Counted from the first letter of the stretch, positions 43,501 to 51,566 are shown. The stretch is 64,000 nt of DNA from Thalassobellus sp050294475 (GCA_050294475.1 JBNKOE010000022.1:1-64000); one strand, 5' to 3'. Notes: generated from the letters alone by a model not told the origin. Numbers and translations are program-made.

Positions 43501-44955
43501 AAAGTTGACAATAAATTATTTACACTAGATGATTATGAGTTTATATTTTTAGAAGATTCTGGATATTACATAAAACTACCAAAGCAAGATAATTTAGAGA
43601 GCATTAAAAAACACTCAAGTTTTAAAGATACTATTGCTGATATTCTGTCACATTTATTTGATGTTTCGGGTCATAAGAGCGATTTTAGAGCATTATTATC
43701 AACTGATTTAGAAGATGTGAAACACATTACAAAAGTTAATTTTGGTGAAGATTTGTTAGATGAAACATTAACTATTTTAGGTTTTTCTAACTCTACAATA
43801 GCATTTTGGACAACTATTTATAGAATTAAAGGTCAAGAGTTAAGTTTTGGTGAAGAAAGTACTGTGGATATTAATCAAATAAATAATGATTTAGACTTAT
43901 CGTTACAATCACATTTGGCAGATTATACAACAATAGATAATGAAACTAATCTTCCTTTTTTAAAGGATTTGTTTTCAAAACTGGATATTTCAATCAAAGA
44001 ATTTAATTCTTATAGCATAAATAGCTTAAATCTATATGATTTCCATTTGAAAAAACTAACAGCTTTTTTTATAAATAAATTTAATGTTTTTAAACAATCT
44101 CTTCATAGTTCTTCAAAGACAAAAAAACTTCGAGAAAACTTTCTTCAAAGATTGCATGATTTTGAAGTTAAGTTGGATGCTTATGCAAAATCAATTGCAT
44201 TAGATAATAGATTTAAGTTTTCGTTATCTCAAGAAGAGTACTTCAATTTATTTATGCAAAAAGAATTTGATGGAGTGACTTTAATTGATTTTAAGGACTT
44301 TAAAGATATTGATGATATATATAAAAAAAACAAATTACACTTGTCATCCGAAGAGATTGAGATAGTTGAGAGTTCTAAAAAATTAGAAAGCTTATTGTAT
44401 TTTGAATTAGATGTTGAAGCTTTTAAAAATGAAATTTCTAAATATAGTAAAATTGAGTTAGTACCACTTACCAATGTAAGTAAAACTAGTGATGGTAATA
44501 GTGTTTTAAAAGAGAAAAGAGTAGGTTCTTTTAAGACTAAAAGTTGGTCTGGATATAAAAATCGAAAAGAGTTATTTAGCCCGAATGGAAGTTCCAATAG
44601 AACTAAATCAGAAATAGGTAAAACATCTGAGGAAAAGGTTTATAATCATTTATGTAAAAAATATACCAAGGAGTTTGTACATAATAAAGCCAAGGAAGAT
44701 GAAGGTTTACATTACGATTTAAGATATAGTCCAGACAAAGGGCTTACATACAGATATGTTGAGGTCAAAACTTTTTCAAAAGATACTTTTATTATTTCAC
44801 GAGAAGAATACGAATTTGGGATTGATAAAAAAGATTTATATGAAATATGGTTAGTTAAGAATGATGAACTAATTATTTTCGACCATAAACTTGAAGAAAC
44901 CAACTTAGTTGTTAAAGATTATTACGTTGCTTTTTCTGAATTAGAAATAGCTTAA
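40513..44955 (+). CDS. Giant sacsin-like GHKL ATPase with C-terminal DUF3883 nuclease-like domain
   Basis: At 1480 aa it is one of the largest proteins of the element. The N-terminus is a Hsp90/sacsin-type ATP-binding domain: ILELLQNCDDQKSESVVIEI (N-x-x-D), then LLIANKGIPFSKAGYRSLAT and IGNKGLGFRSIL (G-x-G). A long helical middle follows. The C-terminus, about 1370-1480, is DUF3883/NOV-like, GKTSEEKVYNHLCKKYTKEF, then DLRYSPDKGLTYRYVEVKTFS, with a PD-(D/E)XK-like E-x-K. A defence role is inferred from its place between hsdS and hsdR, with a SIR2-like partner. Confidence 0.7.
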   Translation: MKEFVLQLKKDKINLYKKDYHEMVAAYNREVATTSGYNGRQILELLQNCDDQKSESVVIEIDRQNNRLLIANKGIPFSKAGYRSLATSNLSSKIDKTQYIGNKGLGFRSILNWSVEVSIYSNGFKVTYSDKNKIKAFDEAFDETIKNEIRETYNLQSTVYPIPVLSVPKITETDKYDEYASVIELNYKSDFTKSIDDQIKTITSETILFLHCIKSIKFVGFDFKTDIHINRETEGLVKGSIQKITNDVETWDVYQDEDRLPDKYQNQQGIIENYQIRIAVPRNETKNLYKLYSFFATNINLHFPYIIHATFDLDQNRKHLENSDKNKFVVEKLTELMCKMALFKTEDKVDWSAFKLLQYNTENENLQELGFYENLDKVIQNENIIPCASEVYCSLNEAVYLDEEFSNLIQSGNGGAIFKKHIKPVFTGVNLNVLKPKYGAYKYFIDLINKWSQTIISLEVRSKVIQYLVNRNNTKGLKDKFNILLNEDLKIIDKENEIFTHLNKELEIPDYCLIEVLHPSLFDSLISVFNIKEESKKDRARALQGLLKSIDNVHSYEFIPLSRKIVNNTHSHFVKEPEKKIDTIKKMISALYNNYDPNTNYTSIGVLDVPLLDKNNNIVKASDLYFSDDYPIGQICLDIFGGTHQKRNQVNSIESLGLENKNVNDVQKFLSWLGVNNFVKYHYNTISNTNHSYVRRVVGYAPTTANVQVLDFEERDTLLENLTAEQFILWVIKDSKLSDNLNQLERKHGEVVKFKYHTNYSKSHIKSYLAELIEKDFYNFRNHLMDNTFKSINDIEIDYSSSLFKKHDIKRKDVDVVLRQLGACSDFNELSIERVQEILEKINTVYENGRNTSAYYRRAYLHFEENEEPLTKNFKLFAKDHEGLKLFNQDQIYYSDKVKLPNKLRAEFPVFNFPKRSGGKKAIQFFRINDLSEIEIELDDFDKDDLVSKLLHDYLVELYPFILIHRINALDNETTKRKDASKLQQLVVNVCNEVVTKVDNKLFTLDDYEFIFLEDSGYYIKLPKQDNLESIKKHSSFKDTIADILSHLFDVSGHKSDFRALLSTDLEDVKHITKVNFGEDLLDETLTILGFSNSTIAFWTTIYRIKGQELSFGEESTVDINQINNDLDLSLQSHLADYTTIDNETNLPFLKDLFSKLDISIKEFNSYSINSLNLYDFHLKKLTAFFINKFNVFKQSLHSSSKTKKLRENFLQRLHDFEVKLDAYAKSIALDNRFKFSLSQEEYFNLFMQKEFDGVTLIDFKDFKDIDDIYKKNKLHLSSEEIEIVESSKKLESLLYFELDVEAFKNEISKYSKIELVPLTNVSKTSDGNSVLKEKRVGSFKTKSWSGYKNRKELFSPNGSSNRTKSEIGKTSEEKVYNHLCKKYTKEFVHNKAKEDEGLHYDLRYSPDKGLTYRYVEVKTFSKDTFIISREEYEFGIDKKDLYEIWLVKNDELIIFDHKLEETNLVVKDYYVAFSELEIA

Positions 44956-44967
44956 AATTAAAATTAT

Positions 44968-47900
44968 ATGCATAGCCAAACAAACGAACAAGCCTTAGAA
45001 GCAGCTATAGAAAAACACTTAACAGGATGTGATTCTGACGTATTGAAAACTCAAGGCACGTCTATTGATTCAGTGAACGAAAATGCTGAAATCTACCAAA
45101 CTGGCAAAGGCTATTATATTGGACAACCAGTTAATTTTAATGCTCAATTTTCAATAGACGAGCAGTTTTTTTGGAGTTTCTTAGAAAGTACCCAAAAAGA
45201 AGAACTCGAAAAACTACAAAAACAAAGCGACTGGAAATTAAAAATCTTAAATAGGTTTGACCGTATGATTAAAAAATATGGTGTGTTGCATTTGCTGAAA
45301 AAGGGGTTGGAGGTCGACGATGCAAATTTCACCTTGTTTTATCAGTTGCCATTGGCTAGTAGCAGTCAAACCATAAAAGAAAGGTTTGAACAAAACCGTT
45401 TTAGTGTTACACGCCAATTACGTTATAGCATTGATAACCCGAGAGAAGAAATAGACATGGTGCTGTTTGTTAATGGTTTGCCAATCGTTACAATGGAACT
45501 AAAAAATCATTGGACTGGTCAAAACGCCAGAGTGCATGCGCAACACCAATATAAAACACAACGCGATATTAAACAGCCTTTGTTACAATTTGCGCGTTGT
45601 ATAGTGCATTTTGCAGTAGATACAGACGAAGTGTTTATGACAACCAAATTAAATGGAAGAGATACTTTTTTCTTGCCATTTAATAAAGGGAACAAACACG
45701 GAAAAGGCAATCCAGAGTTACCACGAGGTGAAATAGGACATCGTACCAATTATTTATGGAACGATGTTTTTACAAGAGATAGTTTAGCAAATATTATTCA
45801 GCATTTTGTGCGACTGGATGGTAAGAAAAAAGATGCATTGCAAACAAAAACATTGTTTTTTCCTCGTTACCATCAAATGGATGTGGTACGTAAAATTATA
45901 AATGATGCCAGTATAAAAGGTGTAGGGCAAACCTATTTAATTCAACATTCAGCAGGTTCAGGGAAATCCAATTCCATTACTTGGGCTGCTTATCAATTGA
46001 TTGAAACCTATCCAGCCAATGTTAATACTCCAGGAGTTAAGGATTTGGAGAGACCATTATTTGATTCGGTTATTGTAGTAACCGACAGACGTTTGTTAGA
46101 TAAACAAATACGTGATAATATTGCTGATTTTTCGGAAGTTAAAAATATTGTCGCACCAGCATATTCTTCTAAAGAATTAAGAGAAAGTTTAGAGCAAGGC
46201 AAGAAAATAATTATTACTACTATTCAGAAATTTCCATTTATTATAGACGGTATTGCCGATTTAAGTGATAAGCAATTTGCAGTTATTATTGATGAAGCGC
46301 ATAGTAGCCAAAGTGGTTCTGCCCATGATAATATGAATAGAGCTATGGGGCTGCAATTTAATGAAGACGAAGAGTGTTTTGATGCTCAAGACAAAATAGT
46401 TATGTCGATGCAATCTCGAAAAATGCGAGGTAATGCATCATATTTAGCGTTTACAGCCACACCAAAACCTATTACATTAGAAAAGTTTGGGATAAAACAA
46501 GAAGATGGAAGTTTTAAGCCATTTCATTTGTACTCTATGAAACAAGCTATTGAAGAAGGGTTCATTTTAGATGTACTATCTAATTACACTACATTGAAAA
46601 GTTATTACGAAATAGAAAAGTCTATTGAAGATAATCCTTTATTTGATTCTGCAAAAGCGCAAAAAAAATTAAGAGCTTATGTTGAACAACATCAACAAAC
46701 CATTAACACCAAAGCAGAAATAATACTAGAGCATTTTATTCCTAAAATAGTGAATCAAAAGAAGCTAAAAGGAAAAGCAAAAGCCATGGTTGTAACACAA
46801 AGTATAGGATCCGCTATAAGATATTACAAAGCCTTACAAAGTATCTTAAAAGACAAAGGGAATCCGTTTAAAATAGCCATCGCATTTTCAGGAATAAAAA
46901 AAGTAGATGGTATAGAATATACAGAAGCCGAAATGAATGGTTTTGCAGAAAAAGATACACGCCATAAGTTTGATGAAGATGATTATAGAATATTAGTAGT
47001 TGCAAACAAGTATTTAACGGGTTTTGACCAACCTAAGCTTTGCGCTATGTATGTTGATAAGAAACTGCAAGGTGTTATGGCAGTACAAGCGCTATCACGT
47101 TTAAATAGAGCAGCAGATAAATTAGGTAAAAAAACAGAAGATGTTTTTGTGTTGGATTTCTTTAATTCTACAGATGATATCAAAGCGTCGTTCGATCCAT
47201 TTTATACCGCAACCTCATTAAGTGAGGCAACAGATGTAAACGTGCTGCATGAGTTAAAAGATGTTTTAGATGCCGTTGGGGTTTATGAGTGGAGTGAAGT
47301 GGAAGATTTTAATATTAAGTTTTTCAATAAGGAAGACGCACAAGTATTAAGCCCAATTATAGAACGATCTGCAGAACGCTTTGTAAACGAATTAGAATTG
47401 GAAGACGATGATAAAGCCGATTTCAAAATAAAAGCCAAACAATTTGTCAAGATTTACGGCCAGATGGCATCTATTTTGACTTTTGAAGTTTTGAATTGGG
47501 AAAAGCTGTATTGGTTTTTGAAATTTTTAATTCCGAAGTTACCTATTAAGAACCCAGAAATAGATGCTTTAGATGAATTACTAAGTTCAATAGATCTTTC
47601 AACTTATGGGATAGAACGAGTACGTTTAAACGAACCTATTGGTTTAGATGATACAGAAAGTGTTGTAGAACCTCAAAATCCGAATCCTAGAGGAGCTCAT
47701 GGTACTGATGAGGAAAAAGACCCTTTAGATTTAATCATTAATAGCTTTAATGAGCGTTGGTTTCAAGGTTGGGAAGCTACACCAGAAGATCAACGTGTTA
47801 AGTTTATTAGTTTGACAAAGTCAATACAAGCACATCCGGATTTTCAGCCCAAAGTAATTGAAAACCAAGATGAACAAAATAAGGATTTAGCATTTAGAAA

Positions 47901-48033
47901 AATATTGGACGACGTTATGTCTAAACAGCGCAAGCAAGAATTGGATTTATACAGATTGTATGCCAAAGACGAAGCGTTTTACCAAGCATTTTTTGATACA
48001 ATGAAGCGAATGTCACAATCAGGAAATTTGTAG
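44968..48033 (+). CDS. hsdR: Type I restriction endonuclease subunit R
   Basis: The 1021-aa protein has an N-terminal PD-(D/E)XK nuclease (REEIDMVLFVNGLPIVTMELKNHW, with D and E-x-K). An SF2 motor follows, with Walker A QHSAGSGKSNSI, DEAH in IIDEAHSSQSG, and the late motif QALSRLNRA. The C-terminal helical domain docks to HsdM/HsdS. It translocates and cuts unmodified DNA. It is the last gene of the hsd operon and is followed by a hairpin terminator. Frame and length look complete. Confidence 0.95.
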   Translation: MHSQTNEQALEAAIEKHLTGCDSDVLKTQGTSIDSVNENAEIYQTGKGYYIGQPVNFNAQFSIDEQFFWSFLESTQKEELEKLQKQSDWKLKILNRFDRMIKKYGVLHLLKKGLEVDDANFTLFYQLPLASSSQTIKERFEQNRFSVTRQLRYSIDNPREEIDMVLFVNGLPIVTMELKNHWTGQNARVHAQHQYKTQRDIKQPLLQFARCIVHFAVDTDEVFMTTKLNGRDTFFLPFNKGNKHGKGNPELPRGEIGHRTNYLWNDVFTRDSLANIIQHFVRLDGKKKDALQTKTLFFPRYHQMDVVRKIINDASIKGVGQTYLIQHSAGSGKSNSITWAAYQLIETYPANVNTPGVKDLERPLFDSVIVVTDRRLLDKQIRDNIADFSEVKNIVAPAYSSKELRESLEQGKKIIITTIQKFPFIIDGIADLSDKQFAVIIDEAHSSQSGSAHDNMNRAMGLQFNEDEECFDAQDKIVMSMQSRKMRGNASYLAFTATPKPITLEKFGIKQEDGSFKPFHLYSMKQAIEEGFILDVLSNYTTLKSYYEIEKSIEDNPLFDSAKAQKKLRAYVEQHQQTINTKAEIILEHFIPKIVNQKKLKGKAKAMVVTQSIGSAIRYYKALQSILKDKGNPFKIAIAFSGIKKVDGIEYTEAEMNGFAEKDTRHKFDEDDYRILVVANKYLTGFDQPKLCAMYVDKKLQGVMAVQALSRLNRAADKLGKKTEDVFVLDFFNSTDDIKASFDPFYTATSLSEATDVNVLHELKDVLDAVGVYEWSEVEDFNIKFFNKEDAQVLSPIIERSAERFVNELELEDDDKADFKIKAKQFVKIYGQMASILTFEVLNWEKLYWFLKFLIPKLPIKNPEIDALDELLSSIDLSTYGIERVRLNEPIGLDDTESVVEPQNPNPRGAHGTDEEKDPLDLIINSFNERWFQGWEATPEDQRVKFISLTKSIQAHPDFQPKVIENQDEQNKDLAFRKILDDVMSKQRKQELDLYRLYAKDEAFYQAFFDTMKRMSQSGNL

Positions 48034-48098
48034 AAACAAATCATAGGGTGTTCTAGGTTTTCCATTAATATTATTAAAATTTAAAGTTAATAAATACA

Positions 48099-48131
48099 AA
48101 AATCTCAAATTGTTTTTTAAATTGAGATTTT
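48099..48131 (+). terminator. Terminator hairpin after hsdR
   Basis: AAAATCTCAA pairs with TTGAGATTTT around a T-rich loop, 65 bp after the hsdR stop. With A and T on the flanks it could work in both directions. Confidence 0.6.
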
Positions 48132-48211
48132 AAAACTTACAAAGTAACATGATATACTGTCAATTTATTTAATTTAAATAATTTTAAGTGAAATTTTAAT
48201 TTTTGTCTCCC

Positions 48212-48277
48212 ATTTACACCTCAAACCTTGTAAAGCCCTATAAAATAAGGAAAGTTACATATTGTATCGGGAAGTAA
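48212..48277 (+). other. Right att region of element 1: arm site, CCTATAAA, CIGK-stop core
   Basis: ATTTACACCTCAAA at 48212-48225 is identical to the left copy at 15628. CCTATAAA is at 48237-48244. The core TGT ATC GGG AAG TAA at 48263-48277 codes for CIGK-stop, the end of MnmE, in a place with no mnmE gene. CCTATAAA and TGTATC are 18 bp apart, the same as at the two sites near 51.7 kb. Confidence 0.75.
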
Positions 48278-48396
48278 CCTCTATTGTTAAACAACTACTA
48301 AAACTATACTAATTACATATATACCCTTTGTTTAAAGAAATTATTGATATTTTGGCTTATTGTTTATTAATAGATAATACATGTCTATTATGTATT

Positions 48397-48440
48397 TATT
48401 TGTACCTATTTTGTACCTTGCTCTTCTTGAGGTACAAATA
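48397..48440. promoter_or_regulatory. Direct and inverted repeats of TTTGTACCT at the left end of element 2
   Basis: TATTTGTACCT at 48397-48407 and ATTTTGTACCT at 48408-48418 are followed by the exact inverse AGGTACAAATA at 48430-48440. The layout (two direct copies plus one inverted) parallels TTTACACCT upstream of the element 1 recombinase, so it is probably the control region of a lost recombinase gene. Confidence 0.55.
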
Positions 48441-48473
48441 TTGAAGTAATTCAATATTTTTTTATAATGATTT

Positions 48474-48523
48474 GCAACATATAGCAACATAATGCACCAA
48501 TAAGCAACACAGAGCACCAATGA
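48474..48523 (+). repeat. Five 10-bp repeats of the type GCAmCAnAnA
   Basis: GCAACATATA, GCAACATAAT, GCACCAATAA, GCAACACAGA and GCACCAATGA follow each other without gaps. The period of 10 bp is about one helical turn. The last unit runs into the ATG of the truncated gene. They may be protein-binding iterons. Confidence 0.55.
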
Positions 48524-48630
48524 GTAGTAATATTAGAATACAAAAGCTTTGTCAATTTTGCGACAATGAGTTTACAGCTAAGACAACTGTGACTAAATAT
48601 TGTAGTGGGAATGGTAATGAAGTAGTGTAA
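48520..48630 (+). pseudogene. Truncated N-terminus of a zinc-ribbon HTH protein of integrase operons
   Basis: The reading MSSNIRIQKLCQFCDNEFTA continues KTTVTKYC and then SGNGNEVV before the stop. Its start is the typical beginning of a Bacteroidota excisionase-type protein (zinc ribbon CxFC...YC, then a KAR/HTH part), which usually stands next to a tyrosine recombinase gene. Here it ends after 36 residues, where the usual second Cys pair should come. The rest of the gene and the recombinase appear deleted, bringing the GHKL gene 3 bp downstream. Confidence 0.6.
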
Positions 48631-48633
48631 TTT

Positions 48634-49521
48634 ATGATTAAGGCTTATCTTCCAGAAAAAATCACATCGTCTATTGATGGCTATGAGTTGTTGTTAAGAT
48701 TTCACAATGATATAATACACTTTAGTAATAATACAATTCATATTAGTTTTAAAAATGTAACATGGTTTGAGGCTAATTTAGTTGCCGTTTTAGGAGCAAT
48801 GATTGAAGAGTTAGAAAGTAGAGGCAATGAAATTGAAATTGTGGAATATGATGATTTTAAAAGTATAAATGATATTTTATTTAGGAACGGTTTCTTTCCG
48901 CATTATGGAATTACAATAAATAGTTTGTTTAGTAGTGACACACAAATACCATATAAAAAATTTAAGCATAGTGAACCTATCTCTTATAATGATTATATAC
49001 AGCAAGAACTTTTAAACAACAAAGATTTTCCTAAACATAGTCCAAAATTAGGGAAAGAAATTAAACGCAACATATATGAATTGTTTGAGAATGCCAGAAC
49101 GCATGGTAAATGTACCCATATACACACTTGCGGTCAATTCTATCCTTATTATAAAAAGTTACATATAACTATTGTTGATACAGGAAAAACCATTGTGAGT
49201 AATGTACAGGATTATTTGAAAAATAAAATAAATTCCTGCCAATGTATTGATTGGGCGATGCAAACAGGAAATACAACTAAAGAGGGAAATACTCCTGGTG
49301 GTTTAGGTTTAGGCCTGATTTTTGATTTTATTAATATAAATCAAGGAAAATTTCAAGTTTTATCTTCAAATGGTTACTGGGAATTAAAAGATGGAAAGGT
49401 AAAAAAAGCCGATATAAATTTTAGTTTTTCAGGAACAATTGCTAATCTTGAGTTTATGCTAAATGAAGGTAAAGTTTATCATTTTAAAGATGAAGAAATC
49501 GATTTAAATAAAATTTTTTAA
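48634..49521 (+). CDS. GHKL-type ATP-binding protein with STAS-like N-terminus
   Basis: The 295-aa protein has an N-terminal STAS-like half (ITSSIDGYELLLRFHNDI; IHISFKNVTWFEANLVAVLGAMIEELESRG). The C-terminal histidine-kinase-type ATPase has KEIKRNIYELFENARTHGKC (N-box), LHITIVDTGKTI (DxG), and NTPGGLGLGLIFDFI (G-rich lid). No His for autophosphorylation or membrane segment is seen. Such proteins pair with STAS proteins in partner switching. The DUF4325 STAS-like and PIN genes follow in the same direction, 13 bp and then overlapping. The start is 3 bp after the truncated gene's stop. Confidence 0.78.
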   Translation: MIKAYLPEKITSSIDGYELLLRFHNDIIHFSNNTIHISFKNVTWFEANLVAVLGAMIEELESRGNEIEIVEYDDFKSINDILFRNGFFPHYGITINSLFSSDTQIPYKKFKHSEPISYNDYIQQELLNNKDFPKHSPKLGKEIKRNIYELFENARTHGKCTHIHTCGQFYPYYKKLHITIVDTGKTIVSNVQDYLKNKINSCQCIDWAMQTGNTTKEGNTPGGLGLGLIFDFININQGKFQVLSSNGYWELKDGKVKKADINFSFSGTIANLEFMLNEGKVYHFKDEEIDLNKIF

Positions 49522-49534
49522 TTTTGCATATAAT

Positions 49535-49900
49535 ATGTACTACTCATCAATGAATATTTCTGTAAAAGATATAATTAGTTCAAACTTTGCTGTATCTACA
49601 GATGACGGAGATAAAATATACGCTCTGTTAAATTCTTATTTCAGTAAAGATGAAAAAGTTGTTTTAAATTTTGAAGGGATAACTCTTATGACAACCGCTT
49701 TCTTAAATGCCGCTATTGGTCAATTATATAGTAATAATAAATATTCGAGTGAATTTTTGAATAACTATATATCTTTAATAAATGTTGATGACCAAGATAA
49801 ACACTTATTTGGTATAGTTGTAAAAAGAGCAAAAGAGTATTTTGCAGACAAGGATAAGTTTGATCAAAATTCTTCTGACTCTATTTATGGAAATAATTAA
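49535..49900 (+). CDS. STAS-like DUF4325 protein
   Basis: The 121-aa protein has the DUF4325 pattern: IISSNFAVSTDDGDKIYALLNSYF, then KVVLNFEGITLMTTAFLNAAIGQLY, with the Asp/Glu strand and the TTAFLNA helix start of the STAS-like family. Similar proteins occur next to GHKL ATPases. It may be the switch partner of the ATPase upstream, perhaps phosphorylated on Ser/Thr in TTAF. Its end overlaps the PIN gene by 14 bp. An ATG 15 bp further in is an alternative start. Confidence 0.75.
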   Translation: MYYSSMNISVKDIISSNFAVSTDDGDKIYALLNSYFSKDEKVVLNFEGITLMTTAFLNAAIGQLYSNNKYSSEFLNNYISLINVDDQDKHLFGIVVKRAKEYFADKDKFDQNSSDSIYGNN

Positions 49901-50426
49901 ACCAAATAATGTCCAAATAAAATTTTCCGACCAATTTCTTTTTGACACGAATATATGGTTACTTCTATTTGGAACAGTTTCTAATTATCAAAAACAAGAT
50001 CAAAAAGTTTATTCTGAATTATTTCAAAAAATAATATCTAAACAGAAGCCTATATTTTTAACTTCTGTGATTCTATCTGAATTTGCAAATGTTTTATTAA
50101 GAATTGAATTTAAACAGTGGAAAGATAGTCAACAACAAATCACCTGTAATTATAAAGAAGATTTTGTTGGAACTAAAGAATATAAAGATGCTGTAAGCAA
50201 TGTAAAGTTACTAATCAACAAAATATTAAAGGTTCCTGAAATTATTCTGGTTTCTGATAGTTTCAATGCAATCTCAACAGATAATGTTTATAACAATTTT
50301 GGAGAAGTTGATTTTAATGATGCTTATTTAACTGCCTTAGCACAAAAAAACATTTATAAAATTGTAACTAACGATGCTGATTTTAAAAAAGTTAAATCAA
50401 ATATTAGCGTTATTACAAACAAATAG
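49887..50426 (+). CDS. PIN-domain nuclease-like protein
   Basis: The 179-aa protein has PIN acidic residues in QFLFDTNIWLLLFGTV (first Asp), ILSEFANVLLR (Glu), GEVDFNDAYLTALAQ (Asp pair) and IVTNDADFK (last Asp). PIN proteins are Mg2+ RNases, often toxins. Here the usual small antitoxin is replaced by a STAS-like and a GHKL protein in the same operon, with a 14-bp overlap to the STAS gene. An in-frame upstream extension exists but would lie wholly in the DUF4325 gene. Confidence 0.8.
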   Translation: MEIIKPNNVQIKFSDQFLFDTNIWLLLFGTVSNYQKQDQKVYSELFQKIISKQKPIFLTSVILSEFANVLLRIEFKQWKDSQQQITCNYKEDFVGTKEYKDAVSNVKLLINKILKVPEIILVSDSFNAISTDNVYNNFGEVDFNDAYLTALAQKNIYKIVTNDADFKKVKSNISVITNK

Positions 50427-50511
50427 TTATAACTCTTCACTTATCGGAGTCACTAAAAAGGTCATAAAGGCTTTATAAAATAAATTCACTCCTTAATAAA
50501 ATTTGTTTCTT

Positions 50512-50543
50512 TATCTTTGTGATACTATCAAATGATACTATCA
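50512..50543 (+). promoter_or_regulatory. fic promoter: -7 box TATCTTTG and two TGATACTATCA operators
   Basis: An exact TAnnTTTG at 50512-50519 is followed at once by TGATACTATCA at 50520-50530 and again at 50533-50543 (13-bp spacing). Each copy is a palindrome around a central C. They cover the expected transcription start, which points to tight repression, probably by the winged helix of Fic itself. Confidence 0.65.
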
Positions 50544-50546
50544 TAA

Positions 50547-50600
50547 ATGAAATCGAGTTTACGAGATTACATCCGACAGTATTACAAGAATAATAAATAA
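50547..50600 (+). CDS. 17-residue ORF directly before fic
   Basis: ATG to TAA reads MKSSLRDYIRQYYKNNK. It starts 3 bp after the second operator copy and stops 3 bp before the fic ATG. It may be a leader peptide that couples translation to fic, or a small partner. It is too short to judge by content. Confidence 0.35.
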   Translation: MKSSLRDYIRQYYKNNK

Positions 50601-50603
50601 CGA

Positions 50604-51566
50604 ATGAAACCACCTTATCAGATTACCGATACTATTTTAAAATTAGTGGTAGCCATTTCAGAGCGTTTGGGAGAAATTAATGCTACACACTTATACAAGC
50701 CTCCAACAGAACTACGGAAAAAGAACCGTATAAAAACAATACAATCATCTTTAGAGATTGAGGGTAATACACTTACAGAAGAGCAGATTACAGCACTTTT
50801 AAACGATAAACGAGTAATTGCACCACAAAAAGATATTTTAGAGGTTCAAAACGCTATAAAAGTGTATGAGCAATTACGAGAGTTTAATCCTAATAAGTTA
50901 AAGGATTTAGAAAAAGCACACGCAATCCTTATGAAAGGATTGATTGAAGATGCTGGAAAACTACGCACTAAAAATGTTGGTATTGTAAAAGGATCAAAAG
51001 TTGAGCACGTTGCACCAAGTGGAACTATGATAAAAGGTTTAATGAATGATTTGTTTAATTATCTGAAAACCGATAAAGATGTATTGCTAATTAAAAGTTG
51101 TGTATTTCATTACGAATTTGAGTTTATACATCCTTTTTTAGATGGTAATGGACGAATTGGCAGACTATGGCAAACATTAATCTTGATGCAGAAGTACCCA
51201 GTTTTTGAATACCTGCCAGTTGAAAGCCTGATAAAAGAAAATCAAGAGGCTTACTATAAAGCGTTGAGTATGTCGGATAAAAAAGCGACTTCTACGCCAT
51301 TTATAGAGTTTATGTTAAATATTATGCTTCAAGCATTAGAAAACCTCTTAAAAACTCAAAATAGAACCCTTACAGCAGAAGATAGAATAGAACTTTACAA
51401 AGATATTATTGGAGATAGTGATTTTAGTCGTAAAGATTATTTATTAAATTACAAAGATATTAGTCAAGCAACAGCAAGCCGAGATTTAAAATGGGCAGTA
51501 GAACAAGAAGTTTTAGTTAAAACTGGAGATAAAAGATTGACAAAATACAAGTTCAATTTAACTTAA
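50604..51566 (+). CDS. Fic family protein (element 2)
   Basis: The 320-aa protein has the N-terminal inhibitory motif QSSLEIEGNTL (S-x-x-x-EGN), the active site HPFLDGNGRIGRLW and a C-terminal winged helix (LLNYKDISQATASRDLKWAVEQEVLVKTG). It would transfer AMP or a related group to a target protein. Inhibition is in the same chain. It is shorter and distinct in sequence from the Fic protein at 33004, but uses the same logic of an operator repeat just before the gene. Confidence 0.92.
   Translation: MKPPYQITDTILKLVVAISERLGEINATHLYKPPTELRKKNRIKTIQSSLEIEGNTLTEEQITALLNDKRVIAPQKDILEVQNAIKVYEQLREFNPNKLKDLEKAHAILMKGLIEDAGKLRTKNVGIVKGSKVEHVAPSGTMIKGLMNDLFNYLKTDKDVLLIKSCVFHYEFEFIHPFLDGNGRIGRLWQTLILMQKYPVFEYLPVESLIKENQEAYYKALSMSDKKATSTPFIEFMLNIMLQALENLLKTQNRTLTAEDRIELYKDIIGDSDFSRKDYLLNYKDISQATASRDLKWAVEQEVLVKTGDKRLTKYKFNLT

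Larger units (their letters stand above)
15511..48277 (+). mobile_element. Element 1: integrative mobilizable element with defence cargo
   Basis: It is bounded by attL in mnmE and an att copy at 48263-48277. A tyrosine recombinase lies at the left end. Excisionase-like, helicase/primase, toprim, MobC-like and relaxase genes lie at 20.5-24.5 kb. The rest is defence-type cargo. I see no VirB4, TraG, coupling protein or other transfer gene, so transfer would need a helper. The 14-mer ATTTACACCTCAAA occurs near both ends (15628 and 48212) in the same orientation, as expected for recombinase arm sites. Confidence 0.75.

Noticed and set aside
40513..44955. Reading the giant ATPase as Hsp90 (HtpG)
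   Set aside because: Only the ATP-binding fold is shared. Length of 1480 aa, lack of Hsp90 middle and C-terminal motifs, and a DUF3883 end point to the sacsin-like group.
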